A stretch of DNA of 64,000 nucleotides, taken from Mansonella perstans (taxonomy: Eukaryota; Nematoda; Chromadorea; Rhabditida; Onchocercidae). Both the position numbers and the translations under genes were made by a program. The stretch is from contig JBAMDO010000564.1 of assembly GCA_037074765.1 (NCBI GenBank), positions 62,001 through 126,000 on the forward strand, read 5' to 3'. Under the pieces are notes generated by a model that saw only the letters and a list, made by a program, of their open reading frames with translations, was not told where the DNA came from and did no database searches. Of the stretch, positions 34,527 to 47,525 are shown in pieces; positions within the stretch are counted from its first letter, which is position 1; every line of letters begins with the position of its first letter.

Positions 34527-36733
34527 ATGTTGCGAGCAGTGTTTATTTTATCAATAGTCGTTGCGAGCAGCAGTAAGCAGATTTGGTGATAATTATGAAG
34601 AACGGATAAAAATTCAAGTTTTCCAGATTATCCTTTCTGCTTTGGTAAGAAAAACAAAGAATCGAAATCACAGAGATGTATTCTATTGCAATTAATCAGC
34701 TCGATGGATGACAATGTTTACGATTTACTCAACAGTGGATTTTTCCTCGAAAATGAGGTGTGCTTTTAAATTTTCGAAGATTAGAAGGAAAAGGGAAGTG
34801 GGCTGTTGAATTTACGTAGGATATATCAGAAGCCTCATGTTTTGTCCGCTAATTTCCAAAAAAACATTATGATGGGCTTTTCCTTGCTCCTGTTCATTGT
34901 TATAAAAATATTAGGAAAACACGGGATAGAAATAGTCTGACATATCGAGCATTATATCAATGTTGTAATTCGCTTCGTCTTTGAAATCGTGAAATATATA
35001 GGAAGCTATAGATTTTTACAGGTGCCACCTTTTCTTTTCCGTTATACCACAAAAGAAAATTGTTCATTTACTGCGCGCTCATTTGCGGGAACACGTTTCG
35101 GATGTCATCGATCACGTCCCGATCACAAAGCTATGCGACGAATTCAACAGGCTGCAGCATTTTTGGCTGTAACCAGTGATAGTAACTACAGTACTGCTTC
35201 AAGTATAACTTCACACTTCACAACTTTAACCTCTTTGCAATCACTCTTTTATTAAATCTAACTATTTTGCTTATTTTAGAACAAGAAATCATTAATTCAA
35301 ATTTCAGGCAGCTATCAAGAAAGTGATCAATTTAATATAAATCAAACAAGCAGTAATTGTAAGAATTGTCTTGTAATTGTCAGCTGCTATTATAAATTGT
35401 GATTTAATTAGAATTTGGTAATTCAAATAATTCCAGTTTACCGTAATCAACCTTACGCAAATAGCAATTTCGCTTCAGTAACTTCACCGTCAATTCCATT
35501 GACATCAGCAGTAGAAGCAGTTTCAGTCGAGCAAAAAAGTTCTGATTTAATAGTAAGAAATTTTTAAACTTTTACGATTTGCATTTGTGCATAAGATGGT
35601 AAATTGTAACAAAAAAAGAAAAGAAATTCTGTAGAGCTCGATGGCAACATCTACAAATGCTATCAGAAATGCAATAGCATCAAGTGAGTTCAAACATCTT
35701 TTTCTGAATCCACCCCAAACGTCTTCTAAGCCATTACCCGAATCCATTGCTTGCATTCCTGGACGCATCGCTAATCAATTTTATTCATTATCTTCGATTA
35801 TGGAGACTGGCAGTGATTTCAGTTCATGGAATTGCTCTGCAACAGATGATATCAAAGTGGTATGACAATTTCATTTCATATTCCAAAATTTCAGAGAATA
35901 AAATTAGCACTTTGCAAATTGCGATATTAAATACTGAAAAGCGAAATCATTTCATAAAATACATCTGAAATTCAGAAATCAATAAAAACTGTTAATAATC
36001 GCAGGATCATGCAAAAGTTGCTATTCCAATATCTGACGAGCGGAATAATTTCCATCTCAAGTATCCAAACAACTCTGGAAAATCGCTTATCGACAGTTAT
36101 AACCCATGTTCATTTGAAACAAGTAGATTCTTGCGAAAAATTCAACAACAAATATTTGTGTTTATTTGATTGCAAAATTTTTGAACTTCAAAAACTTTTA
36201 AGAAATGATCAATTTAAGATGTAAATTTTACATTGCATGAAATACAAAATACGTAATTTTTGAATAAATTTGAAATTCTCTGGAAATTTCCTGAAATTTT
36301 TGTTTCAGCTCGAGATGGTACTAGTCGATCTTTCTCAAACTGCATGATTCAAAATGGACCGTTTTCTGAGACTCCGTCATTCGTATCATTTTCAGACTCA
36401 CTTTCCAATCTCAATTATACGCCATCAGAAAATCTGGAAAAACAAATCCATAATGTTAGTCGAAAATCGGTTGGAATTTATGTATCAGTCGTAGAGGTTG
36501 AAGGAAATGCGCCTTGGGAAAATGGGACTTTTCTAAAATAAGAACTGATAAATATCTTTCTAGATATCTTCAATAGAAACTTAATAAAAAAGTGTATGAA
36601 ACCTCAGTTTTAGTTGGAGCTGAATAATTCGGATATCGCTGGGCTTCAATATAATCTGAGCCAAATGTCATTTGCGGATAATGCAGTATTGGCACCATCA
36701 ACGTTCGCTACCAATCAGCTCAAAATGAATTGA
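34527..36733 (+). CDS. Predicted secreted Ser/Asn-rich protein of unknown family
   Basis: Nine exons, all in phase: 34527-34572, 34627-34757, 35022-35181, 35308-35352, 35437-35552, 35635-35859, 36005-36122, 36309-36454 and 36614-36733, giving 368 residues. The first exon is a compact signal peptide (MLRAVFILSIVVASS). The next 90 residues hold five cysteines (FCFGKK, QRCILL, ENCSF, FGCHR among them), suggesting a small disulphide domain. The rest is low-complexity, rich in Ser, Asn, Thr and Pro with many N-glycosylation sequons, typical of a surface or secreted product. I know no matching family. It starts about 100 bp after the upstream candidate gene, with no obvious separate promoter, so co-transcription is possible. 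Confidence 0.65.
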
Positions 36734-39579
36734 ATTTCAGGAAGAGCTTTAATGATTGTAAAGTAAACTTCCAAACTTAAAATTTCAAGCGAAAGGAGAT
36801 TATATTACTTTTTCGGTATTTTATTACAAATAGTTGATGAATTTTATTGCTATTAATTTCATTTCTCATTCATCTGTTTTTTTTTTAAATTTCTATTATT
36901 TTTTTTTGTGATTAGTGATTGCTACAATACTAATTTACGTTATAAATAACCAAACATCGTATTGATTGGTAATAACGAGATTTCCAGCAATCTTTTCTCG
37001 GCACAATTAACAACTTCTTTTGATTGTGCAAAATTATGACCACAGTGAAAGAACCCATCTCAATTTTAACATAAAACATAACTTTCGGCTACATCATCGC
37101 CTTATCTTGAACGAAAGAATCACTCGGAGACATGTAGAAGTATTTCTACATATCTAATTTTAAGCAACTAAATGACTATCGACTGCTTTCTTCTATTTCT
37201 GAAATATCTGGATTTTAAGAGGGAAATGAAATAAACGACATAAACGTCCTATTTGATCTAAAGTAAACTTTTACCGTTAGTAACATATTTCTGTGCAAAA
37301 ACTATGGAGTGATTATTTTTGTATTGTTCTTGCATTCCAAGGTGTTGACATTTGAAATGATTGGACTCATGTTCAAAAACATTTTCTATAAACCTTGTGT
37401 GTAAGTCTTTAAATCAAACAAATGATGTGTTCTGTAAATTAATCATTACTGATAATTGTATTTCGAATGAGTGCTAATTGCAGGAAAACATTTCCATTTT
37501 CATTTTTCCGAATTTGTAGGAATTATTTGCAATGTACAAATTACCTGAACATTCCTGCAATATTGGCAGCCAAGACTGAAAATCAGTAATGATAAATTGA
37601 AGAGCGGGAATTGTGTGTTTTCTGCCGTTGCAATACGTTTCCGAAACTAATACCGTAATAGAATAAATATTGAATTTAAATGGAAATGTATTTTTTAATG
37701 GATAAAGTTGAAGTTTTAAAATTTGAATCACATTTTCGAAACTGATTAGTATTTCACTGATTTGTGCCGTCCAATTTACTCTGTCCGAAAATAAAAATCA
37801 AATAAATTTGTGAGGAAGGAAGTATATCTAAAAAATAATATCTCATGCATTTCGGTCAATTCCATCTCGTTTTGAAATTAAACAAATGAAAATTAGACTT
37901 TCTATGCAAACCAACTATGATGATAATTTTTATTGAATTTGCATTACAGTTAATTTATATAACCTCAGAGAGTTTTATTTAACTTCGACTATAATTGTGC
38001 AATTAATAAACAACTACGTTGCATCAACCCGAAATGCAAACTTTCACGAAGTTTTTTAATGCATCACATTATGACAATTAAATTTTTGCATATGCAAAAT
38101 TGGCTGGGAATATCTTCTGAACGATTGCTATCATTTTATCACATCCTTACATAATTTTCAATGATATTAATTTCACATTGATCAATGAATGATAATATAC
38201 CTAACTGTAATAACTGACGTAAATCCATAATTTATAGTATATTGTTTATTACAGTAGGAATTAAATGTTCGATTGCCTTAAATTTTCATTTATTTAATAC
38301 TAAAAACATCAGATAAACTGGTAAACACTTGGTAAATGCCTGTAGCAACATATAGATAATATGCAAATCTTTGCAAGCTGAAAGCTGAACATATATTCGA
38401 TGATCAAAATGTTGTAAACCAATACAAAATAAACAGCTCGGATCAACCGTCGGAATTACTCATTGAACTAATAATACGTATCAATTTGGTTCAATAGCAT
38501 TATCATTTACACTCCTTCAAATCCCTACCAAACTACAACCTCTATTAAAACCAGATCTTTCCTATATGGATAACAAATAAGAACAATCCAAGGAATTGTT
38601 TTATACGATGAATAAATCCTCCGTCAACCAATAAAACCTTTACCACAGCTATTTGCATCAGTTATCAAAAAACCTCAACAGCATACTGAGAGGGATTTAG
38701 CACTTTCCGAATATCTAGAAACTTTGAAGGCATATATCCAGAAATACTACTAATGCTATAATGGATAAATCGTTTTCCCATCTAATTTAGAATGAACATT
38801 TGTTGATCGATTAATTCAGAAGTCAATTTCTCTTAAAAGTCCTTAAATTAATCAAGATTTTTTTTAGTTCTGATAAGTAAAGTGGACTTATGTCTGAGTG
38901 AAATATTTGCTTAAACAAAAATTTTGGCCTGGCAGTATCTCGTTATTCTTTTACATTAATTTAGTGCTTGGACAATATTCTTCGGCCATTGTTCTCGACC
39001 TTTTTTTCAATCACTTAAATATATGACGTAATGATAAAACCGTAAATTGTGAGGAATATTTTTATCAACTTATTAAAATGATCAAGTCAACAAAACAATT
39101 AAATTTTCACAATGAAACTAAACAATTTGTTTCAGTCGATTACAATCGTCTTCAAATTGCCTCGCTTCCTCAGCGTTCTATCACTTGAACCGTTCTGTCT
39201 AAGTGAGAAATAATTATTTATCAAATTACTAAAATTAAATAAAGCGCAAAGCGATAAAACTTATCTTACATTTCAATATGTGCGTAAGCATTTTCGAACA
39301 CGGACTATACTCGCTTTGTGGCGAATAATTAGAACAAAAAATAAGTAACGAAAAATATGTAGCTAGTAAAAATGAAACAACAAATTAATATTTTCATTAA
39401 ATGAATAGTTTTATCATATAAATATTAATTTATAAACGAGAGAACTTAAGCAGTTGAAAAGAAGTGGTATTTTAATAAAAAGTCTAATAAACAAAAATAT
39501 CTGTCAATCAAAAAAATAAGATAATATCCTCAATAAGCAATAAAATAAAGAATTTCAAGCGTTATCATCTTACCGTTAT
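36734..39579. other. Spacer with a possible decayed coding relic
   Basis: No intact gene. Between about 38490 and 39200 the plus strand reads as protein-like pieces in shifting frames (for example QHTERDLALSEYLETLKAYIQ near 38670-38740 and QFVSVDYNRLQIASLPQRS near 39125-39180) with stops between them and no splice sites. This is the pattern of an old pseudogene or insertion. I cannot identify the source. A minus-strand open frame at 37731-37474 is unsupported. Confidence 0.3.
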
Positions 39580-42500
39580 TTAAATCAGCACCAACCTATT
39601 AGCCCTTTTTCTCCTTTGTATGGTATTTTCTGCCTTTTGTTTCCTAGTCATTAGATAACGATGTATTTCTTCCCAACGTTTATGCCAATAACGTTTTTCC
39701 TCAATAAACACTTTTAACTCGTCCTTGCTGTAACTTCAGGAAAATAAATAAAATGCGCAATATATATTAATAAAGAGAACAAAAAAACAGAGCTACTTCC
39801 GAAAACCCAATCTCCAGAAAAACAGACATTAATAGGGAGAATAAATCTTCGTGAGCTTAAATGATGCAAATAAGATATTCTTAATTTAAGCATTCGAAAA
39901 AAGTTCACAGAAGCAAATCTTTTTTCCGAAAGATTGCAATCATGTGTTTGGTTTTTGTTTTTTTGAGAAGGCTCACCAATATGAAGTTTAATGAAAAAAG
40001 GAATCAATGATGGCATTAGTGATCAAAAAAGGAAGTGGGGAAAAAATTCAATACTAAGATAATTAAAAATGTACGGATGTATTCTACGTTGGATTTAAAA
40101 AATTCGTAATTACATACATTTTCCCAAATTCTTCCACATCATCATGTACTAGTTTCCAGGTTCGTGCATGTTCATCCACCTTTATTCGGTTTAGTGTTTT
40201 CAAGATGCCATCAAGATCAGAAGTACTTAGGCCAAATGCCATTTGTAAATCTAGTCTGAAGACTTGATTTTTTAAATTCAGAAATCAAATATTTTGAACT
40301 GCTTATTTCTCAGTATGATGCACTTTTAAACTTCTTGAAATCCGTTATTTTGCTTAACATGTAATCAGTATGTAATTTTCTTCCAAAATAATCTAAATCC
40401 ATTCGTATACTTGGTCTACAATCTAGCAGTAAACGAAAGGGAAACCAGGAAGGAATTTTCATGAAAAAATACCAGTTGAACCATTTATTTATGTTATATT
40501 AATATAAAAGAAAAGATCACCTTCTGACAGGTAGATTAGAACTAAAGAGGCAGAGGATAAGGTCGCGGACATGCCGAAGCACTGATGTTTCATCAGGAAA
40601 AAGCAATTCACTCTTCAGTACCCAAATGTTACACACCAAATGTGCACATTGACGAGCACGTAATATCAGCAACTGTCGAGGAATACATTTTGAAACATAC
40701 TGTTGTGCTTCGTTCGTCGATATGCATCGCACTAAATTTCTCTAGTGGTATAAAACGTTTCACAAGTAAATAGTTTACTACTTAAAAAACTGAAATTCCT
40801 AACCTTTTATCATTAGGGCTCGAACTTGCTGAACCTCAGGTAAATGTCGTATACGTCGAAGTGATATTAATTGGTAGCAGTCGTTTAAATCACTGAAGAA
40901 TTAAAAAGATTTCATGAGCACTCTAAGAAGCAAACCAGTTTGCTAAAAAAAGTGTTCTACCTGATATATGGAAGAGTAGTTGGAAAAAAGAGACTTACAG
41001 TGCATTCATTTTCTCACCAATAATAGCTTCTTGAACAAGCTGTAAAGGATCAGGGACTGCACATGAATCAAGCATTGTAATAGGAATAGAACGCAAGAAC
41101 TCATTATATTTTATTGATTCCGCATCCTACAAATCGAAAATAATTGGTAAATTAAATAATTTATAGCAATAGGTAAACAAAGGTGCTCTATAAAATAAAT
41201 GACACACCTTAAGCATTTTATGCCAGAAATATGAATGGGTACTAGTTTAAGAAGCACATACCATCCAAAATATAAATTTTGTTAAATGTATAAAAATAAC
41301 AAACAAATTGACCCAATTAATATTTAGCGAAATCCAAGGATCCTGCTCAATAAGACGACTTCGATGAGCTGATGATTGCTCGCGACGCTTTTTTTGCCGT
41401 TCCGTTTCGAGTCGTTTGAATTTGACGCGAATTGGTGATGGATTTTTAGAACTGCCCTCCTCCTCTGAATCAGATATGTCATCTAAAACCTTTCATTTTA
41501 GTAGATGTTTAGAACAATACATACTTGTTTAGAAGTGAAATATATGTCTTGCTTTATGTACGAAGCAGGTCGTGGAGTTTTTCTTATGCATATTAAAAAT
41601 GACACTTATTGTCCAGTTGGTCTTCATTAAACATGAAAGTACTGCAGTGAAGGTGAAAACCAAGTTAATTAAAGTATTCAGAAATTGGTAACAGGTTCAC
41701 ACATGCAAGCAAACTGAAATTTGAGTCGTAAATGTGCAATGTGAAAATTTGCTTAAAATCGAAATTCCGTAAAATAAACAGGCAACAGAATAATGACATG
41801 AGATAAACTTTTATATGGCAAAGTCAAAAAATCTAGTAACAAAAAAATGTGGAAAATAAAAGTCTCATACCTTCAGAAGTTTTGGTGATGCGATTTTTTC
41901 TTTGACCATTTAAATAGGATATCGAACGTTTCATATCAAAAGCGCCATTCAAAGGGCATATATACAAGCACTCTGCAAAAACATAGTCTCAATTACAATA
42001 TGCTTCGATAGTTTGTCTTATAGTGAAATGATCTGGAAAAAATACTTTATATCAAGTAGTAATTTAAAAAAATATGCTGAAATGTGCATAATTTTTCAAA
42101 TTAATTAGAGTTAAATTTTACAGAACTAACGATTTTTAAAAAAGCCAACAGCATAATGAACTGGTGCATCATTCCCAAAACTGCGTCCAACGTATACTTC
42201 TTCGTCCATTACTCTACTAGAACATTAAATGATTCCAGAAATGCGAATTTAAGAAAATGGGAAGCAAACTAATTTTGGGAATGTTAAACACAGAAAGATA
42301 TCAAATTCTTGCTGAAGAGGAATTGCTAGCAAATTGCTAGCGAGTTAAATTTCACTTTTAAAATTAAGTGATTCACTTGCCAAAGTAATTTTTTTTTCTG
42401 AAGTCCTAACTGAAATAACGAGGAAATCGTTTAAAATATAAGCCGCATAGAAACACTAGAAGCAAATTTAAAGTTCTTTGGAAGGAGTAAATTCTGTGAA

Positions 42501-43867
42501 ATTCTACTATATACCAGCTGTCGGCGGCACATCCTTCTACATTTGTTCCGGAAATCATTGCCAAATGTTCTGCACGACCTTTATCGAAAGAGGTTGAAAA
42601 TTTATCCACTGGCAGTCGCATTTCCAACTATAAACGATATACAAAAAAATGATAAACTGAAGTTCAATTCAAAATTTATTGATATGATATCAGAAATGTG
42701 CTGATATCTCTTGAAAAAATGCTAGTTTTTTAATTATCATCGTCCTTATATCATTCTGAAATAAGCAAATTCTGACATAAAGCTAGATAAAACTATTACT
42801 ATTTTAACATTCTTTTTGTAACGTGCTTTGACAATACCAGAGCCAAATGGATTTGTTTTACGTATCGGATATTGGATACGGTAGAGTTCGCTACAACCCG
42901 GATTTCGAGAAAGTATTACATCCATCTGCAACAAGAATAAATTGTGAGCAAATTTTAATGACATTTAATAATTTCAGGGAAACGGATGCACCATGCAAGG
43001 ATATAATGTTTTGGAATCTGCACCAATTTTGCAAAAAAAAAAATTGAAAGATGAGAAAAGTAACAGTTATTTCGTTTATATATATATATATTTTTTTTTG
43101 TTTTTTTAATTTTATTTATTATGATTTTTTAATGTCTTTTGAGTTTATTTTCTTTTTTTAAAAAATATGTTTTTTGGTAAAATTTCCTGTTTACTTTTTA
43201 CATGTTTGGTTGTCTAGATTAAAGCATAATATTCCAGGGCATGATGATTAAAACTGCAAAATGCATTACAGATGAATAGGCTGAAATTAAACTGCTAGCA
43301 TCATCGATTGTACAAGCAAAAGATGAATTTGGGCTAATTAGTAAATTCAGCAAATAATTAGTAAATTAAAAAAAGCTAATTAGTAAATTTCACGTCATCG
43401 TTACTGATTTTTAATACACAGTAGCATTATTATCAAGATTTGTGGTACAAGTTTGCTGTATGCTATATGACATTTCTACTAACCACTATAATCATCTAAT
43501 TGCTGTTTTATTTTTGTGCTAAAGCTGAGTAATATGCTAGAAAAATAAAAAGTACATAGAAAACCAAACTTTTTAGCAATACCACGAAATCAAAGAAATT
43601 TCACGAATAACTTCATAAGTTTAGCTGGACAGATAAGCCTAATATGATATGAATGAATTGATTATTAACTATTTAAAGGGTAAAATTTCAAACTATCAAT
43701 TGAACTATTTAAAAATTTCTAGCGAATAACAAAATGAATCCAATGGCTTTGGCTAATTTTTTTGATAATAAAAATTACATAGAAAAGGAAAAGGCACTAA
43801 CTTCTGCAATAATATCGTCGTCATCACTTTGAATTTCATCCAGATTTTCATTTAATTCCTCTTTCAT
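39580..43867 (-). CDS. POLR3E: RNA polymerase III subunit RPC5 (POLR3E homologue)
   Basis: Twelve exons: 43867-43802, 42925-42809, 42627-42515, 42216-42131, 41972-41871, 41482-41313 (or to 41262), 41126-40999, 40892-40804, 40731-40521, 40415-40359, 40255-40118 and 39727-39580, giving about 474-491 residues. An acidic start (SDDDDII) precedes the SIN/RPC5 block: DVILSRNPGCSELYRIQYPIR matches the human DVYLAKS...LFQYPVR region, then LEMRLPVDKFSTSFDKGRAE, then CPLNGAFDMKRSISYL. The C-terminal block with NIWVLKSELLFP, a winged-helix-like segment, follows. RPC5 is a Pol III-specific subunit that sits with RPC4 on the lobe and helps initiation and termination on tRNA and 5S genes. The last domain of the human protein seems to be missing. 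Exon 6 has two possible donors: a strong GTATGT that adds a hydrophobic insert, or a weak GTCAAT that fits the homologue better. Confidence 0.82.
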
Positions 43868-45113
43868 GATCTGAGACTTTCACTCAGACGCTACTACCAT
43901 TGGTCCCGCGGTGAATCACTTAAAATCCTCCTCTCCAAACTATCTCTCGAATAATTTCGCGATTTGACCATCGTTTTTGTGAGAAAAAAATAGTGCGATA
44001 TTTTAAGATATTTTAAGACGGTTAGAAAATCTGAAGACAGTACTATTGCTAGAGAAAAAGAGTAGAAAATAGATGAATTTGGTACTGAAGCTTAGTTACA
44101 AATGAAGTTAGGAAATATTAAACATTTAGAGGAAGAGCGAGAGAGGAAGAGATGGATTAAAATAGAACTGAGAGTAATAGAGAAATCGACAAGAAGGCAA
44201 AAAGAGCACCGAAATGCTTAGTTCTATTACTTGGTAATGGATTGGAGTTTTAATGTCCTTTTTAGGCTAATTAAAATCTACCGGATGGCCGTTCCTTGCG
44301 ATTCAAAGACCGGAAATGAAATGTTCATTTCCGGAAATGTTCATAAATGGAATCTTCCATCTATCGGGATAACTCAATATTCCATAGTTTAATAATCAAA
44401 TTTTGAATTTAGCCATACGTTTTATTTGAAACTTTTAACACCAAAAATCAATCATTTATTACTAGATCTTCCGGCATAACCTGAATGCAGTAATAACCAA
44501 TTACCGGCTTCTTGCTAGGATAGCAGAATTGAGGTCAAATTGTTGACCCGTTGAAATGTTAGTTTCCAAGGAAAATTGTCACTTACATACATTTTTAGTG
44601 AATACTTTTGATTGAAATTTTGGAACAAATCTTAGCAAAATGCAAATATTAAAAATTAATATTAGTGAATTTTATTTCATTAATAATGAATCTCTTGGTG
44701 TGATTATTTCAGATATTTCAAACAATTTATTAATTAATTGTTTAAAATTAATTAATTAATTAATTTATTACTTATTTAATCTCGTGGACAAGATCATAAA
44801 TTTAATTGCAAATTAAAATTACCTTTTGCCAAATAAAGCATTCCATTAATCCTCTTGATTATTAACATTGACGTCTCTGATAATGCAGTAGTAAATCAAA
44901 AATGAAATTTCTCATTTAATTTCGAAATTACTCTAAAAATTTGCATAACATTTTTAAACCATTCTAAGAACATTTTATTTCAAAGATTTTTTCCCACTTT
45001 AAATTTGCATAAAAACTTTTAAAGTGTCAAACTATAAAAGGATGAATTAAGCAAATAAGATGCTAATATTGGAATTGTATAAGCCGTAGAAAAACAGTTA
45101 ATTTTTAAGAACG
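43868..45113. promoter_or_regulatory. Divergent intergenic region POLR3E / membrane-protein gene
   Basis: This holds the start regions of two genes read in opposite directions. GC-richer sequence and CGGAAAT-type words occur near 44280-44330, and ATTAATTA repeats lie at 44727-44765. No exon is supported. Confidence 0.4.
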
Positions 45114-47525
45114 ATGTTCTTCTGTATTTGGGCTATATTTGTTATCATTTTATCATGTTTTGAAATGAATATGGCAAACTTCTCAATTCATGTCAGACTT
45201 ATATGCTTAATATCATGAGCCACACTGATAAGAGATATATTATATGCTGATAAGATTATTAGAATTCAAAGTAGGAGATCTATCGCACAAAGAAAACAAA
45301 GTGTGTTTTGCTGATAAGATAATGAAAATTAATGTGACTGTTAAATAAATTAGAAAAAGTAATCATTTTAGAGAGACTGTATAGAATATGCAAAGAATCA
45401 AATAATCTGTACAACACTGGAAGGCTGCGAAACTGAAAAGGTTGGAGTAACGGCAGATGTTGATGTTTTATTTCATAAAATTTTAAAAAATCAAATTAAA
45501 ATTCAAATAAACCACACTTTTCTAATAAAATAATCAGAAAATTGGTTTTTAATTTTTATATTTTTTCCTTCATTAATACTTGAATAATTATTGCTATAAC
45601 TTGAGAATGTTAGATTTTGTAAGGTCGAACAGTCATTGTTATTGTTATCAATTAAGAAAATGCGAACAGAATATTTCAATTCTTTAGAATCATCGTTTTC
45701 TAACTGTACTCATACTAATATTGAGAGATACTTCCAATGCATTCTTGAATTTGCTAGGAAATTAAATATTTCCTAAATTTTTAACAGTTAATTAAAGTCT
45801 CTCTTTAAGACTAAGTATGTAATAATCAGTCATACTTGCAATAATATATTACCGCCAATTTTTTCTTAAAAATTATTAATAATAATATTCTTATAAATTT
45901 CCGGAATAATTTGCATTAATTTCTCATTTTCTAATAAATTCATTCTTTACTTTTTTTGGGATAAATTTTCAGTGTGCATTATATAAATGTGAAGCCATTC
46001 CAGCTCATCATTTCCGGAATATCGCTGTAATCCTCAACAAAAGCCTTCGTAAGAGACTAGAAGTTAAAGCACAACTCAATCCATTATTGCATGATCCTTT
46101 GCAGACATCAATTTTTTCAGTTAATAAAAATCCCAATTAATATTAGCTAAATTTTTGTGATTCCTAAAAAGTTCTAGTTAGTATTTTAATAATTTTAGAT
46201 GTTTAAAAAAAAGAGAGAGAAAGAAAATAGCTTCATCAGTTAATTAGTTAATATTAATTTACAGCAACGAGAACCAGGTGCATATTGTGGGAAAGAAAAT
46301 AAACTGCTGAAAAATGTAAGAATTAAAGTAATGCAATCAGAGGGAATATTTCAACAGATACTACGAAAAGCATATTTTCAACAGCAGCGATATTTGTATG
46401 CTCGAAATGATTGCTCAAATAAGTGCAAAATATTTGGAATTGATTTACACTGTGAATTGGTACCGGACGATGACATGGAAGTAATTAAAACAGCTGCAGT
46501 GAAACATTTGTCACATATGGCATTCTTTCAATGTGGCGAGTACGAAAGTTCACTAAAAAATATTTCTGTTATTTATTTAATAATTTAATCTTATGAACAA
46601 AGAAAATTTCACTGTTAAGAAAAATCTGTTTGATGACATTGATGTCATTAACAAACACATCATTAACAGCAATATCAAATAAAAATTTTTTTAGCTATTC
46701 TATTCAAAAATTTGTTTGGAATTTATCAAATGATTAATATCATATTTAATTGATTGAGATTGTTGTAAAATTTCATTAGATTCCAAAATTTATTATGAAC
46801 AATTACATATGAAGAAAAACAGATTAGATTTCCGATGTTATGGATAATTATGGTGATTATGGTGATACTACTTACGACTGTTGCAATACTGGAATTAGTC
46901 CTCGGTACAGCAAGGATTCGTGTGGCCAAGAAAAGTATAGCAAGGATTCGTGCGGCCAAGTCAAAGAAAAGGATCAGAGAGAAAGATGAATTAACCGCAG
47001 AAAGTTAGTCGATCCATATCATTTGTTTCTTTCTTTACTCAATTTTTGTAATTATTCAGGTAGATTTTATTTAAAAGTTGGTTCAATTGGCTTAATTGTT
47101 CAATGCTGACTTAACTGATTAATGATTTAATTGGTTTAATGCTGAATTAATTGGTAGATTTTATTTTGTAAGTTGATTTTTTAATCGAATTAATGATTTT
47201 AAGTCGTGCCCTCAACGTGGTGTGGTCGTAGGCAAGGCAAGACAGTAATGCATACATTAAATTCGCATCGAAATTTAGTGAAACTCCATTTTGTATAAGA
47301 AAGAAAATAGAATGGGAAAAAATTTACAAAAAAAAGCAAGAAAAAAGTGAAAACAAAGTAGAAAATTTGTGGAAAAAGTTAGCTTCATTTCAAATACTAA
47401 GCAGTCTAACATAAATACATGAATGAATACATGAAATTTTATTTTTAGGATCATCAATGAGTGCAACTAAGTCTCAAATGGGAAGTAAATCTGTTAAATC
47501 AGTCAGCAGTGTAGTTACAGTTTAA
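45114..47525 (+). CDS. Predicted single-pass membrane protein with cysteine-rich ectodomain, unknown family
   Basis: Six exons: 45114-45191, 45372-45446 (or to 45440), 45973-46119, 46265-46480, 46823-47003 and 47449-47525, giving about 257 residues, all phase-compatible. The first exon is a signal peptide (MFFCIWAIFVIILSCFEMNM). The ectodomain has about ten cysteines (RDCIEY, IICTTLEGCE, CALYKCE, AYCGK, NDCSNKCKIFG, LHCEL). One transmembrane helix follows (MLWIIMVIMVILLTTVAILEL). The cytosolic tail is strongly basic with two copies of a 10-residue unit (ARIRVAKKSI / ARIRAAKSKK) and then Ser-rich. This is the layout of a type I surface protein, but I know no matching family. Exon 4 stays open past 46480, so its donor is a choice made on phase. 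Confidence 0.5.
46909..46960 (+). repeat. Two-copy 30-bp tandem repeat in the cytosolic tail
   Basis: The words at 46909-46930 and 46939-46960 are identical except for one T/C difference (AGCAAGGATTCGTG, then T or C, then GGCCAAG), with a period of 30 bp. The repeat stays in frame and doubles a basic Arg/Lys decapeptide. Confidence 0.85.

Noticed and set aside
41208..41241. Candidate 34-nt POLR3E exon reading SYFWHKML
   Set aside because: Its phase fits neither neighbour with any GT donor; probably intronic.
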